A stretch of DNA of 64,000 bases from Nonomuraea fuscirosea (GTDB lineage: Bacteria > Actinomycetota > Actinomycetes > Streptosporangiales > Streptosporangiaceae), in NCBI RefSeq assembly GCF_003001935.1, contig NZ_PVNG01000026.1, positions 1 to 64,000 of the forward strand, read 5' to 3'. The notes below the pieces were generated by a model. The model was given only the letters and a program-made list of their open reading frames with translations. It made no database searches and was not told where the DNA came from. Positions 9,241 through 17,764 of the stretch are shown piece after piece. The number at the start of each line of letters is the position of its first letter. Position 1 is the first letter of the stretch. Position numbers and translations under genes: made by a program.

Positions 9241-11094
9241 TCAGGTGAGCGTCCACTTCTGGTTGGCGGCGCCCGTGCAGGTCCAGAGCTGCAGGCGGGT
9301 GCCGTCGGCGGAGGTGTCGCCGGTGACGTCGGCGCACTTGCCCGCGGCCGGGTTGACCAGGTCGCGGCCGGCGGTGGCGGTCCACTGCTGGTTGGGCGCG
9401 CCGGTGCAGGACCACAGTTGCAACCGGCTGCCGTCGGCGGTGCCGTGGTCGACGACGTCGAGGCACTTGCCCAGGGCGCGCAGCGTGCCGTCGCCGGGGC
9501 GGGTCCAGCGCTGGGCGGCGGTCCCGTTGCAGGTGTAGAGCTGTACGGCGGCGCCGTCGGCGCTGCTGCCGCCGGCCACGTCCATGCACTTGCCGGACAG
9601 CCCGGTCACCTGGCCGCCGCCCCCGCCGGGGTTCTCGCCGGGCGTGCCGTTCCAGGTGAAGGTGGCGGTGGTGCGGGCGGGCAGCGCGTACGTGAAGGAC
9701 TGGCCGCCCCAGTTCACCCGGACGGACTGGGCCGAGCCGCCGCCGTTGTGGGCGATGAGGGCCTTGGAGCCGTCGGGGTTGCGGTAGGCCACGTTCTGGA
9801 CGGTCGCGTTGGTGGTCGAGCCGATCCGGTACGCCCCCGGCCGGACGAACTTGGTCAGGTGGCCGGTCGTGTAGTACTCGATCGTGTAGTCCACCTGACC
9901 GGCCCGGGGCCCGCCCTCCTGCACGGTGATCAGGCCGGTGCAGGTGCCGCAGCCGCCGTTGTGCGGGCCCATGTTCTGGTTGAGCGCGAGGCTCCACTTG
10001 ACCAGACTGCCGCTCCAGTTGCGGGCGTAGGACACGATGTCGGCCATGTCGTCGTTGTGCTGGTTGCCGACCCAGGTGCCGCCCGAGTGCTCGGTGCTGA
10101 ACTGGCGTACCGACGGGTACTGGTCGTGCACCTGCGTGCCGACGGCCGGGTCACCGAAGTAGCCGTGCCAGGCGATGCCGCCGAACAGCGGGTCGTCCCG
10201 CACCGCCGGGTCGGCCAGGATCGGGCCGCCGATCTGGGCGTAGTCGCCGTAGTTCCAGTCGTGGACGAGCACCTTGGTGGTGATCCCGGCCGCGCGGAAG
10301 GCCGGGTAGACGAAGTTCTTGGTGAGCTCGATCAGGCCGGAGGCGTTCCACGACATGCCGGGGTAGTTCATCGCGGGCGGGTTGGCGGCCTGGCAGCAGT
10401 TGGGCTCGTTCTGCAGCGAGACGTAGTCGACCTTGACGCCGGCGGCCTGGTAGCTCTGTACGTACTTGACCAGGTACTGGGCGTACGTGCCGTAGTGCTC
10501 GAACTTCAGCCAGCCCATCTGGTCCATCCGGCCGTTGTCCTTCATCCAGCCGGGCGCGCTCCACGGCACGCCCTTGACCCGCAGCGCCGGGTTGAGCTGC
10601 TTGGCCTGGACGGTGAGCAGGCGGACGCCGGTGTCGTAGCCGTTGGCGCCGAAGTCATCGAGGTCGCAGCAGGTGTCGTCGAGGGAGACCATGCCGGGCC
10701 TGGACAGGTCGGAGGCGCCGATCGGGTTCCGGACGAAGGACAGGCCGATGCCGTCCGCGGGCGAGAACAGCCTGCGCATCACCTCGTCCCTGGTGGCCGC
10801 GCTGATCGCGCCGCCGCGCAGCAGGTGCGCGGTCGTGTCCGTGATCGACGCCCCACCGCCCTCGAACTGCTGGTACGTGCTGCTCTCGTCGACGGTGACG
10901 CTGTGCCCCGAGCCGCCCGGCGGCCCGAAGGCGATCGGCGACTGCTGCTGGAGGCCACGGCTGACGGTCCGGCCGCCGGAGTCGGAGGTGGTGGTGAGCC
11001 AGACGTTCACGGGTTCGCCCGCGGCGAGTGCCGGGGCGGGCGCCGCCAGGCACAGGGCGGCGGCGCAGGCGAGCGCGAGGAGGATCCTGGACAC
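9241..11094 (-). CDS. secreted GH30 family glycoside hydrolase with ricin-type lectin domain
   Basis: The GTG at 11094 begins a 617-residue protein with a Sec signal peptide (cleavage near residue 25, after ALA). Residues about 40-485 form a GH30-type barrel plus beta sandwich; SLQNEPN places the acid/base at Glu230 and FSTEHSGGTW the nucleophile at Glu335. A Gly-rich linker leads to a ricin-B/CBM13 trefoil (about 497-617) with three QRW/QQW/QKW repeats. It should cleave a beta-linked glycan outside the cell (GH30 includes glucosylceramidases, beta-1,6-glucanases and xylanases); substrate is not determinable. It lies downstream of the LacI gene on the same strand. Confidence 0.88.
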   Translation of the reverse strand: MSRILLALACAAALCLAAPAPALAAGEPVNVWLTTTSDSGGRTVSRGLQQQSPIAFGPPGGSGHSVTVDESSTYQQFEGGGASITDTTAHLLRGGAISAATRDEVMRRLFSPADGIGLSFVRNPIGASDLSRPGMVSLDDTCCDLDDFGANGYDTGVRLLTVQAKQLNPALRVKGVPWSAPGWMKDNGRMDQMGWLKFEHYGTYAQYLVKYVQSYQAAGVKVDYVSLQNEPNCCQAANPPAMNYPGMSWNASGLIELTKNFVYPAFRAAGITTKVLVHDWNYGDYAQIGGPILADPAVRDDPLFGGIAWHGYFGDPAVGTQVHDQYPSVRQFSTEHSGGTWVGNQHNDDMADIVSYARNWSGSLVKWSLALNQNMGPHNGGCGTCTGLITVQEGGPRAGQVDYTIEYYTTGHLTKFVRPGAYRIGSTTNATVQNVAYRNPDGSKALIAHNGGGSAQSVRVNWGGQSFTYALPARTTATFTWNGTPGENPGGGGGQVTGLSGKCMDVAGGSSADGAAVQLYTCNGTAAQRWTRPGDGTLRALGKCLDVVDHGTADGSRLQLWSCTGAPNQQWTATAGRDLVNPAAGKCADVTGDTSADGTRLQLWTCTGAANQKWTLT

Positions 11095-11127
11095 GGCGAG
11101 TCCCTTCAGGGCGGGGGGTGATGCCCT

Positions 11128-11143
11128 TGAAACAAATGAAACA
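11128..11143 (-). promoter_or_regulatory. putative operator copy 1 upstream of the GH30 gene
   Basis: On the minus strand this reads TGTTTCATTTGTTTCA, two TGTTTCA direct repeats. It is about 33 bp before the GH30 start. A second copy differing at two positions lies at 11204-11219. The LacI-type protein encoded next door is the obvious candidate binder, although LacI sites are usually inverted rather than direct repeats. Confidence 0.4.
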
Positions 11144-11203
11144 AACTCGTAACGCGGCTTGCACTGAGCAGAAGAACACGAGTCAGATCGGCCAGTCAAC
11201 CGA

Positions 11204-11219
11204 TGTAACAGATGAAACA
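11204..11219 (-). promoter_or_regulatory. putative operator copy 2 upstream of the GH30 gene
   Basis: The minus strand reads TGTTTCATCTGTTACA, matching copy 1 at 14 of 16 positions. It sits 2 bp past the stop codon of the lacI-family gene. The two copies start 76 bp apart, close to seven helical turns, a spacing compatible with looping or with sites flanking the promoter. Confidence 0.4.
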
Positions 11220-11221
11220 GA

Positions 11222-12262
11222 TCAGCCGCGGACCGGCCCCGTCGAGCCCCTGACGACCAGCTCGGCGCCGAGCGAGACGTGCAACGCCTCCAGCGTGTGC
11301 CTGCTGAGCAGCCTCATCAGCAGCGTGACTCCCATCCGGCCCATCTCCTGCAACGGCTGGCGCACCGTGGTCAGGGGCGGCGAGGTCGCCCGGCTGACGT
11401 CGATGTCGTCGAAGCCCGCCACCGACAGGTCCCCCGGCACGCTCAGCCGGCGCTCGGCCGCCGCCCGCAGCGCGCCGACCGCCGTCTTGTCGTTGAACGC
11501 CACCAGCGCCGTCGGCCGCTCGGGTAGGTCGAGCAGTTCGCCGGCCGCCAGGTAACCCTGCTCGATGTTCGGCTCCGGTACGTGGCGCAGCAGCTCGGGG
11601 GCCTGCAGCACGCCCGCGTCGGCCAGGGAGGCGGTGTAGCCGGCCAGCCTGGCCTCGCTGGGCAGCCACGTCACCGGGCCGCCGATGATCCCGATCCGGC
11701 GGTGGCCCAGCCCCGTCACGTGGGCCATCAGCTTGCGCCCGCCGGCGAAGTGGGCGGCCGACACGGCGGCGATGTCTCTGGGCGGCGGGGTCCGCGGGTC
11801 GATCACGACGAAGGGGAAGCCGCGGTCGCGCAGGCGGACGAGGGCCTCGCCGGGCTCGGGCGGCAGGATCAGGATCGCTCCCGCGACGCCGGGCCGGTCG
11901 GGCAGGCCGGGCAGCACCGCGCTCTCCTGCGCCGCCTCCCCCGCGCCCAGGATCATCTCCCTGCCGTGCAACTCGATGGTCTCGCCCACCGAGGAGACGA
12001 TCAGCCCGAAATAATCGGTCAGCACGTACGGGCAGCGTACGTAGACGGCGCCGCCGTGGACCGGGCCGTGGGCGTCCGGCGCCGCGCGCGGCCGCGGCGC
12101 CTGGTCCCCCAGGCGGCCGACGGCGCGCAGCACCAGCTCGCGGGTGTGCGGCGCCACGTTGGCCTGGCCGTTGAGCACGCGCGAGACGGTGGCGATGGAC
12201 AGGCCGGTCTCGGCGGCGACGTCACGCACCGTCGCGCGCGCCCTGCCTTCCCTGGCCGCCAT
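11222..12262 (-). CDS. LacI family transcriptional regulator
   Basis: The 346-residue protein has an N-terminal LacI helix-turn-helix (ATVRDVAAETGLSIATVSRVLNG), a hinge, and a periplasmic-binding-protein-like effector domain ending in SVAGFDDIDVSRATSPPLTTV. It probably represses the adjacent GH30 gene and is released by a sugar from the target glycan. The start has a GGGGAG ribosome site 7 nt upstream. The hinge region carries an unusual Pro/Arg-rich stretch (GDQAPRPRAAPDAHGP). The 153-bp gap before the DoxX gene holds its promoter. Confidence 0.9.
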   Translation of the reverse strand: MAAREGRARATVRDVAAETGLSIATVSRVLNGQANVAPHTRELVLRAVGRLGDQAPRPRAAPDAHGPVHGGAVYVRCPYVLTDYFGLIVSSVGETIELHGREMILGAGEAAQESAVLPGLPDRPGVAGAILILPPEPGEALVRLRDRGFPFVVIDPRTPPPRDIAAVSAAHFAGGRKLMAHVTGLGHRRIGIIGGPVTWLPSEARLAGYTASLADAGVLQAPELLRHVPEPNIEQGYLAAGELLDLPERPTALVAFNDKTAVGALRAAAERRLSVPGDLSVAGFDDIDVSRATSPPLTTVRQPLQEMGRMGVTLLMRLLSRHTLEALHVSLGAELVVRGSTGPVRG

Positions 12263-12415
12263 GCACGCTCCCCGCTCGGCTGTGCGGCCAGGATATTCAC
12301 CGGGCCGAGCCGATCTCCACCCCGCGATGCCGCCGCCGGCCGCGCGGGCCGGCGGGACCGTCTGAGCGCACCACCCGCCGGCTCCCGGCGCGAATCGGCG
12401 GGCAGTCCTGCGCGG

Positions 12416-13165
12416 TCAGTCGGCGGTGGTGCGGCGGCCGCGGGCCGGGGGTTTCTTGCGGCCCGCCACCAGCGTGTCGCCGGGCGCGGGCGACGGCGAA
12501 GGCGACGGCTCCTCGCCGCGCTTGGTGTCCGCCGATCGCGCACGGGGCCGGGGATGCGGGGCCGTGTCCTCGGACGCCTGGGACGACTCGGTCTCCTTGC
12601 TCGAGGACTCGGACGTTGAGGACTCGGACGCGGGGCTCGCGGCCTCGGCCTTGTCGGAGGAGTCGCGGGGCTTGTCGGGGTCGCGCAGTGAGGCGATGAC
12701 CTGGTCGGCCTCCGAGTCGGCGGCGAACTCGTCCGCCGCCTCCGATTCCCTCCGCCGGATCACCACCATGTGATCGACCGAGATCCGCCCCGCGCCGACC
12801 ACGGCGAGCAGCAGGGACGCGGCGCCGAGCAGGATGAGCTCGTTCAGACTGATGGGGTTGAGCGGCGGGGCCACCACGAAGACCGCCAGCGCCTCGGCGA
12901 AGAGGATCAGCCCGGTGATGGAGACGGCCAGCCCGGCGATGAGCAGCGCGCCGCCGATGAGCTCGGTGAGCATGGTGACCGTGGCCCACGCGCCGGGGGC
13001 GGGGGCACCCTGCTGCGAGAACTTCGCGCCGGTGGTGATGAGACCGTCTTCGAGCTTGGTCCAGCCATTGGCGAAGAAGATACCGCCCACACCGATGCGG
13101 GCGACTAAAGCGGCAAGATCACGAAGGACCTGTTTCACGGTAGTTGTCTGCCCTAATCGGGACAT
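12416..13165 (-). CDS. DoxX family membrane protein with long charged tail
   Basis: The 249-residue protein (start MSRLGQTTTVKQ, GAGGT ribosome site) has four predicted membrane helices within residues about 15-150, with the DoxX-type VARIGVGGIFFANGWTKLEDG and LTELIGGALLIAGL. Residues about 155-249 form a low-complexity cytoplasmic tail rich in Ser, Glu, Pro and Arg. DoxX proteins are linked to thiol or redox homeostasis in mycobacteria, but function here is unknown. It begins 8 bp after the MFS gene on the same strand, so the two are likely one operon. Confidence 0.82.
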   Translation of the reverse strand: MSRLGQTTTVKQVLRDLAALVARIGVGGIFFANGWTKLEDGLITTGAKFSQQGAPAPGAWATVTMLTELIGGALLIAGLAVSITGLILFAEALAVFVVAPPLNPISLNELILLGAASLLLAVVGAGRISVDHMVVIRRRESEAADEFAADSEADQVIASLRDPDKPRDSSDKAEAASPASESSTSESSSKETESSQASEDTAPHPRPRARSADTKRGEEPSPSPSPAPGDTLVAGRKKPPARGRRTTAD

Positions 13166-13173
13166 GGCACACC

Positions 13174-14703
13174 TCAATCACGGCTGAGCAGCATGGCCAC
13201 CGCGACGGCGGTCAGGCTGAGCAGGACGACGCTCACGACCACTGTCGTGTGCAGGGCGTTGACGAAGGCCCACCGGGCGGCGTCGAGCAGCGCGCCCCCC
13301 GCGTTGCCGCCGATCTGGTCCGCGACGTGGGCGGCCGAGGCCAGCGACTGCCTGGCCTGGTCCATGCCGCCCTCTGAGACGCCGGGTACGGCGGGCAGGC
13401 CGGGCGCGTACACGATCGTGGTGATGGTGCCGAGCACGGCGACGCCCAGGCCGGCACCCAGTTCGTACGCGGTCTCCTCGATGGCCGCGGCCCCGCCCGC
13501 CTGGGCCTCGGGAGCCGAGGCCATGATCGTGTCGGAGGCGGCGAGCAGGGCCACCTGGACCCCGAAGCCGATCCCGACGAAGCAGACCGCCAGCATCACC
13601 GGATGCCCCTCGACCCCCCAGGTCAGGGTGGGCGTCAGGGCGAGCGCGACGAGCGCGAGGCCGCCGCTCATGGTGGCCCGCATGCCGACCCTGGGCAGGA
13701 TGTGCGCGGCGGCGAGGCCGCCGGAGACGGCGGAGATGACCAGGGGCAACATCCGCAGCGCGGCCCGCACGGGGCTGTCGCCGAGGACGAGTTGCAGGTA
13801 TTGGGCGAGCATGAGCTGCAGCCCCACCAGCGCGAACACGCCGAGCAGCACTCCCGCGACCCCGGTCGTGAACTCGCGCCGCCGGAAGAGCCCGATCTCC
13901 AGGAACGGCGCGGGCAGCCGGGTCTGCCGCCGGACGAAGGCGACCAGCAGCCCCAGCCCGCCGGCGAAGACCAGCACCGAGGCCCAGAGCGGCAGCAGGC
14001 TGCCCGAGCCCGCCTCCTTGAGCCCGAAGGCCAGCGCCAGGATGCCGAACACCGACAGCGCGGCGCTGACCGCGTCCCACGGCCGGTCGCGGCGTCCGCG
14101 CGACTCGGGCAACAGGCGTCTGGCCGCGGGCAGCAGCACGAGCAGGATCGGCACGTTGATCAGGAAGACCGCGCCCCACCAGAAGCCGACGAGCACGCCG
14201 CCGACGAGCGGCCCGATCGCCGCGCCGGCCGCCGCGACCGCGCTCCAGACGCCCAGGGCGATGGCCCGCTCGCGTCTGTCGGTGAACACCTGGCGGATCA
14301 GCGAGAGGGTGGCGGGCATGATCATCGCGCCGCCGACCCCGAGCAGCGCCCTGGCCAGGATCAGCGTCAGCGGGGTCGGGGCGCACGCGGCGGCGGCCGA
14401 GGCCACGCCGAACAGCACGAAGCCCCACAGGACCAGGCGTTTTCGTCCGTATCTGTCGCCGAGCGTGCCGAACATGATCAGCAGCGGCGCGACCACCAGC
14501 GAGTAGATGTCGATGATCCAGAGCAGCTGCACCGCGGAGGGCTCCAGCGCCGCCGTGAGCGCGGGCACCGCGATGTGCAGGACCGTGGCGTCGACCGTGA
14601 TCAGCAGCAGCGCCAGGCAGAGCAGCACGAGGATGGACCAGCGGCGGTCCTGGTGCTGTCGGTCTGCGGTCCGTACGAGGGGTGCGGCCTGCGTGACGGT
14701 CAT
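13174..14703 (-). CDS. MFS drug exporter, DHA2 (14-TM) type
   Basis: The 509-residue membrane protein has the DHA2 motifs: ITVDATVLHIAVPAL in helix 1, LWIIDIYSLVVAPLLI, the motif-A loop GTLGDRYGRKR (residues about 82-92) and the motif-C-like GAAIGPLVGGVLVG. It is expected to export cationic drugs or dyes with protons. A strong AAGGAGG site precedes the ATG. It is first in a two-gene unit with the DoxX gene. No regulator gene is adjacent, but palindromes lie in the divergent region upstream. Confidence 0.9.
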   Translation of the reverse strand: MTVTQAAPLVRTADRQHQDRRWSILVLLCLALLLITVDATVLHIAVPALTAALEPSAVQLLWIIDIYSLVVAPLLIMFGTLGDRYGRKRLVLWGFVLFGVASAAAACAPTPLTLILARALLGVGGAMIMPATLSLIRQVFTDRRERAIALGVWSAVAAAGAAIGPLVGGVLVGFWWGAVFLINVPILLVLLPAARRLLPESRGRRDRPWDAVSAALSVFGILALAFGLKEAGSGSLLPLWASVLVFAGGLGLLVAFVRRQTRLPAPFLEIGLFRRREFTTGVAGVLLGVFALVGLQLMLAQYLQLVLGDSPVRAALRMLPLVISAVSGGLAAAHILPRVGMRATMSGGLALVALALTPTLTWGVEGHPVMLAVCFVGIGFGVQVALLAASDTIMASAPEAQAGGAAAIEETAYELGAGLGVAVLGTITTIVYAPGLPAVPGVSEGGMDQARQSLASAAHVADQIGGNAGGALLDAARWAFVNALHTTVVVSVVLLSLTAVAVAMLLSRD

Positions 14704-14893
14704 GGCCCTCCTTGCAGGCCGATCCGTTGTCCAGGGCCCGCACGTGCTGTGGTCGGTGGCGTCGGAAGCCGCGGCTCGGCGCCCGCTCCTCCCGAGCTCT
14801 GCCGCCTGACTCCGGCGCTCCGGCTTGCGTGGCAGCTTAGGCCATGCCAGGGACTTGTCATAGCGGTATCGGTCGATCCACGGTCCCCCGCAC

Positions 14894-14926
14894 CTCTCTA
14901 GAGAGATACAGCCATATGTCGGTATC
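14894..14926. promoter_or_regulatory. two abutting palindromes in the MFS/TPR divergent region
   Basis: CTCTCTAGAGAG at 14894-14905 is a perfect 12-bp palindrome. It abuts an 18-of-22-matched palindrome at 14905-14926 with arms GATAC / GTATC and centre CATATG. The block lies 28 bp before the TPR gene and 190 bp before the exporter gene. The layout suggests a regulator binding site such as a TetR operator; no cognate regulator is nearby. Confidence 0.45.
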
Positions 14927-14953
14927 TATCCAACGATCACGCGCCAGCCGATC

Positions 14954-16744
14954 ATGGGACGTGTGGGGACCGACGCACGCGGCACCAAAGGCGATCTTCC
15001 CGACCGGTCCTCACGCGAATGGTGCGACGAGGCCCTGACCAGGCTCGACGCCGGGCGTCCCGAGTCCGCGCTGGAGGCGGCGCGGCGGGCGGCCGAGCTC
15101 GACCCGGTCGCCGAGTGGCCGCAGCGGCTGATCAGCCTGGCCCACGAGCGGCTGGGCCGCGACGCCGACGCGGTGCCCGCAGCCGAGCGGGCCGTGGACC
15201 TGGCCGGCGGCTCATGGCCCGCCCGGCTGCGGCTGGCGGGGGCGCTGCGCCGCGTGCCCGGCCGGTGGAGGGAGGCGGCCGGGCACGCGGCGCTGGCCGG
15301 GAAGTTCGCGCCGGAACGGGCCGGGCCCCAGGTCATGCTGGGCGACCTGGCCCTGCTGCGGGGCGAGCACGAGGCGGCCGAGCGGGCCTACCGGGCCGCG
15401 CTCGCCGTCGACCCCGCCGATCCGCAGGCCCGCGTCAACCTCGCGCTGGCGCTGCTGCGCTTCGACCCGCCGCGGCCGCATCACGACCCGGCCTGGCCCG
15501 TCGACCCGCGCGAGACGGGGCGGGCCAGGCGCGCGCTCGAGGTCTGGTCGCGTCAGGTCCGCCTGCTGGTGGCCGTGGCCACGATCGTGATCGCCGGGGC
15601 CGCGCTGCTGCTCGACTGGGGCGCGCAGGCGCGGCTCTGCGGCTTCGCCGTGCTCGTGCTGCTGGTGCCGCTGACGGTCAGGCAGGCCCGGCGGGTGGGT
15701 CTGTGGGCGTACGCGGGGGCGATGCTCGGCCGGGACCCGTGGCTCGGCGCCTCCGTGGCGTCGGCCGCGCTGTCGGCACTGGCCTTCGCCGGCTGGCTGC
15801 TGCTGGGTTCCGTGCACGTGCTGCCGGCCTCGCTCGACCCGGTCTGGGCCGGGCTCGCGGGCATCGCCGTGCTCGGCTGGCCCGCGCTGACCGCCCTGCG
15901 CGCCCTGGCCGAGGCCTGGCGCGGCCACCCCCTGCGCGCGCTCGCGGAGACCGAGCGTGCGGGGGAGACGTCGCGGGAGGCGGAGCGAGAGGCGGAGCGG
16001 GAAACCGAGCGGATGGCGAGGCGGGTGGCGGGGCGGAACGCCGGGGTGGCGTTGTGGCTCGTGCTCGGCAGGACGTGGTCGGTGCTGGTGGCGCTGCTGG
16101 CCGTGGCGCTCGCGGTGCGGCCGGAGCTGGCGGTGGCCGCCGTGGTGCTGCCGTACCCGCTGGTGCGCGGCTACCTGCGCGCCCGCAGGCGCGGCGATCG
16201 GTGGCTGGCCGCCGCGACCTGGCTCGTCGTCCTGGCGGCCGGCGCCGGCGCGGCCGGCGGGCTGCTCGGGTCGGCCTGGGCCTGGCGGGCCGGAACGGGA
16301 GCGCTCGGGGCGGCGGCGGTGGTGTTCGTCGCGCGGGCCCTGCACGCGTGGTGGCGCGGCGGCCCGGGCCCGTGGCGTTCTTCGCTGCTCATGTGCGACC
16401 TGCCCATGGGCGCCGAGCCGTCGGTCGCGCTGGACTCTGAGGTGCGCCAGACCTTCTCCTACGCCCGCAGCATCGTCCTGGCCTACGGCGACGCGTACGG
16501 CCCCCGCGTCGCCGGGGCGGTGGCCTCGGTGACCTCGTCGGGCGAGCTGCGGCTGATCGCCGAGACCGAGGCGTGGCAGGCCATCGAGGACGACCCCAGG
16601 GTGGCGGTGTTCGCCTCCGACCCGCTGCAGCGGCGGTTCTGGGTCGAGGTGCGCGGGATCGCCCTGGCCGACTCCGACGTCATGCGCGTCACGCCGAAGC
16701 AGGTGCTCGTGGGCGAGTTCCCCGGCCGCCACCAACGCCGCTGA
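14954..16744 (+). CDS. TPR membrane protein with C-terminal split-barrel-like domain
   Basis: The 596-residue protein has tetratricopeptide-type repeats in residues about 20-160 (ALTRLDAGRPESALEAARRA; YRAALAVDPADPQARVNLAL). Several membrane helices span about 195-500, interrupted near 330-355 by a highly charged Glu/Arg stretch. The last 90 residues (LRLIAETEAWQAIEDDPRVAVF, FWVEVRGIALAD, VMRVTPKQVLVGEF) resemble the end of FMN/F420-binding split-barrel oxidoreductases. That last match is by eye and may be distant. The role is unknown. Confidence 0.75.
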   Translation: MGRVGTDARGTKGDLPDRSSREWCDEALTRLDAGRPESALEAARRAAELDPVAEWPQRLISLAHERLGRDADAVPAAERAVDLAGGSWPARLRLAGALRRVPGRWREAAGHAALAGKFAPERAGPQVMLGDLALLRGEHEAAERAYRAALAVDPADPQARVNLALALLRFDPPRPHHDPAWPVDPRETGRARRALEVWSRQVRLLVAVATIVIAGAALLLDWGAQARLCGFAVLVLLVPLTVRQARRVGLWAYAGAMLGRDPWLGASVASAALSALAFAGWLLLGSVHVLPASLDPVWAGLAGIAVLGWPALTALRALAEAWRGHPLRALAETERAGETSREAEREAERETERMARRVAGRNAGVALWLVLGRTWSVLVALLAVALAVRPELAVAAVVLPYPLVRGYLRARRRGDRWLAAATWLVVLAAGAGAAGGLLGSAWAWRAGTGALGAAAVVFVARALHAWWRGGPGPWRSSLLMCDLPMGAEPSVALDSEVRQTFSYARSIVLAYGDAYGPRVAGAVASVTSSGELRLIAETEAWQAIEDDPRVAVFASDPLQRRFWVEVRGIALADSDVMRVTPKQVLVGEFPGRHQRR

Positions 16745-16792
16745 CGGGCCGGAGTCCGCGGACCCGTCACTGGACGCGGCCACATCCCCCGG

Positions 16793-16807
16793 TAGAACAT
16801 TGTTCTA
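16793..16807 (+). promoter_or_regulatory. perfect palindrome over the dehalogenase start
   Basis: TAGAACATTGTTCTA is a perfect 15-bp palindrome with a one-base centre. Its last base is the first base of the ATG of the dehalogenase gene, and no ribosome site is visible, so the mRNA may be leaderless and the site could block transcription directly. The half-site spacing differs from the LexA box (GAAC-N4-GTTC), so LexA is not the expected binder. Confidence 0.45.
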
Positions 16808-17703
16808 TGGACATCCTGCGCACACCGGAAGAGCGCTTCGCGGACCTGCCCGGCTTCCCCTACGAGCCTCGCCACGCCGAGGTCACCGGCGGCCTGCGCA
16901 TGGCGTACGTGGAGGCCGGCCCCCAGGACGGCCCGGCCGTCGTGCTGCTGCACGGCGAGCCGAGCTGGTCGTTCCTCTACCGGCACGTCATGAGCGAGCT
17001 GGCCGCGGCCGGGCTGCGCGCGATCGCGCCCGACCTGATCGGCTTCGGCCGCTCGGACAAACCCGCCGACCAGGCCGCGCACACCTACGCCGCGCACGTC
17101 GAGTGGACCCGTTCCCTGCTCTTCGACGCGCTCGGGCTGAAGGACGTGACCATGGTCGGCCAGGACTGGGGCGGCCTCATCGGGCTGCGGATCGCCGCCG
17201 AGCACCCCGCGAACATCGCCAGGATCGTGGCCGCCAACACGGGCTTGCCGACGGGTGACATTCCCATGCCCGACGTCTGGCACCGGTTCAGGGACACGGT
17301 GCGCAAGGCGCCGGCGCTGGACGTCGCCCGGCTGGTGCAGGCCGGCTGCCGGACCAAGCTCCCGCCGGAGGTGCTGGCGGCCTACGACGCGCCGTTCCCT
17401 GACGAGTCGTACAAGGCGGGACCGCGCGCCATGCCGGGCCTCGTGCCGACCACGCCCGACGACCCGGCCGCGCCCGCCAACCGCGCTGCCTGGACGATCC
17501 TCACCACACTCGACCGGCCGTTCCTGGTGGCTTTCTCCGACAGCGATCCGATCACGGGAGGCATGGCGCCCGTTCTGCGGACGAACATGCGCGGGGCGGC
17601 TGGCCTGCGACATCCCGTGATCAAGGGCGCCGGCCACTTCCTCCAGGAGGACGCGGGCGCGGAACTCGGCCGTCAGATAGCCGTTTTCGTGACCTCCGCC
17701 TAG
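16807..17703 (+). CDS. haloalkane dehalogenase (HLD-I type)
   Basis: The 298-residue alpha/beta hydrolase has the oxyanion block HGEPSWSFLYRH (residues 49-60), the nucleophile elbow VGQDWGG (Asp120, with Trp121 as a halide-stabilising residue), SDSDP (Asp247 as the likely acid) and GAGHFLQED (His277). This matches DhlA-like haloalkane dehalogenases, which hydrolyse carbon-halogen bonds to alcohols in the cytoplasm. Length is normal. Close relatives can act on epoxides, but the HGEPSW and DWGG motifs favour a dehalogenase. Confidence 0.85.
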   Translation: MDILRTPEERFADLPGFPYEPRHAEVTGGLRMAYVEAGPQDGPAVVLLHGEPSWSFLYRHVMSELAAAGLRAIAPDLIGFGRSDKPADQAAHTYAAHVEWTRSLLFDALGLKDVTMVGQDWGGLIGLRIAAEHPANIARIVAANTGLPTGDIPMPDVWHRFRDTVRKAPALDVARLVQAGCRTKLPPEVLAAYDAPFPDESYKAGPRAMPGLVPTTPDDPAAPANRAAWTILTTLDRPFLVAFSDSDPITGGMAPVLRTNMRGAAGLRHPVIKGAGHFLQEDAGAELGRQIAVFVTSA

Positions 17704-17764
17704 CGTGTCAGGACCGCCCAATAGTCGGTCTGGTGCGGTATAACCGGGGGCGGACCGGGGAGGC

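Noticed and set aside
16793..16807. LexA box
   Set aside because: Half-sites GAAC and GTTC are 3 bp apart instead of 4, so LexA would not fit.
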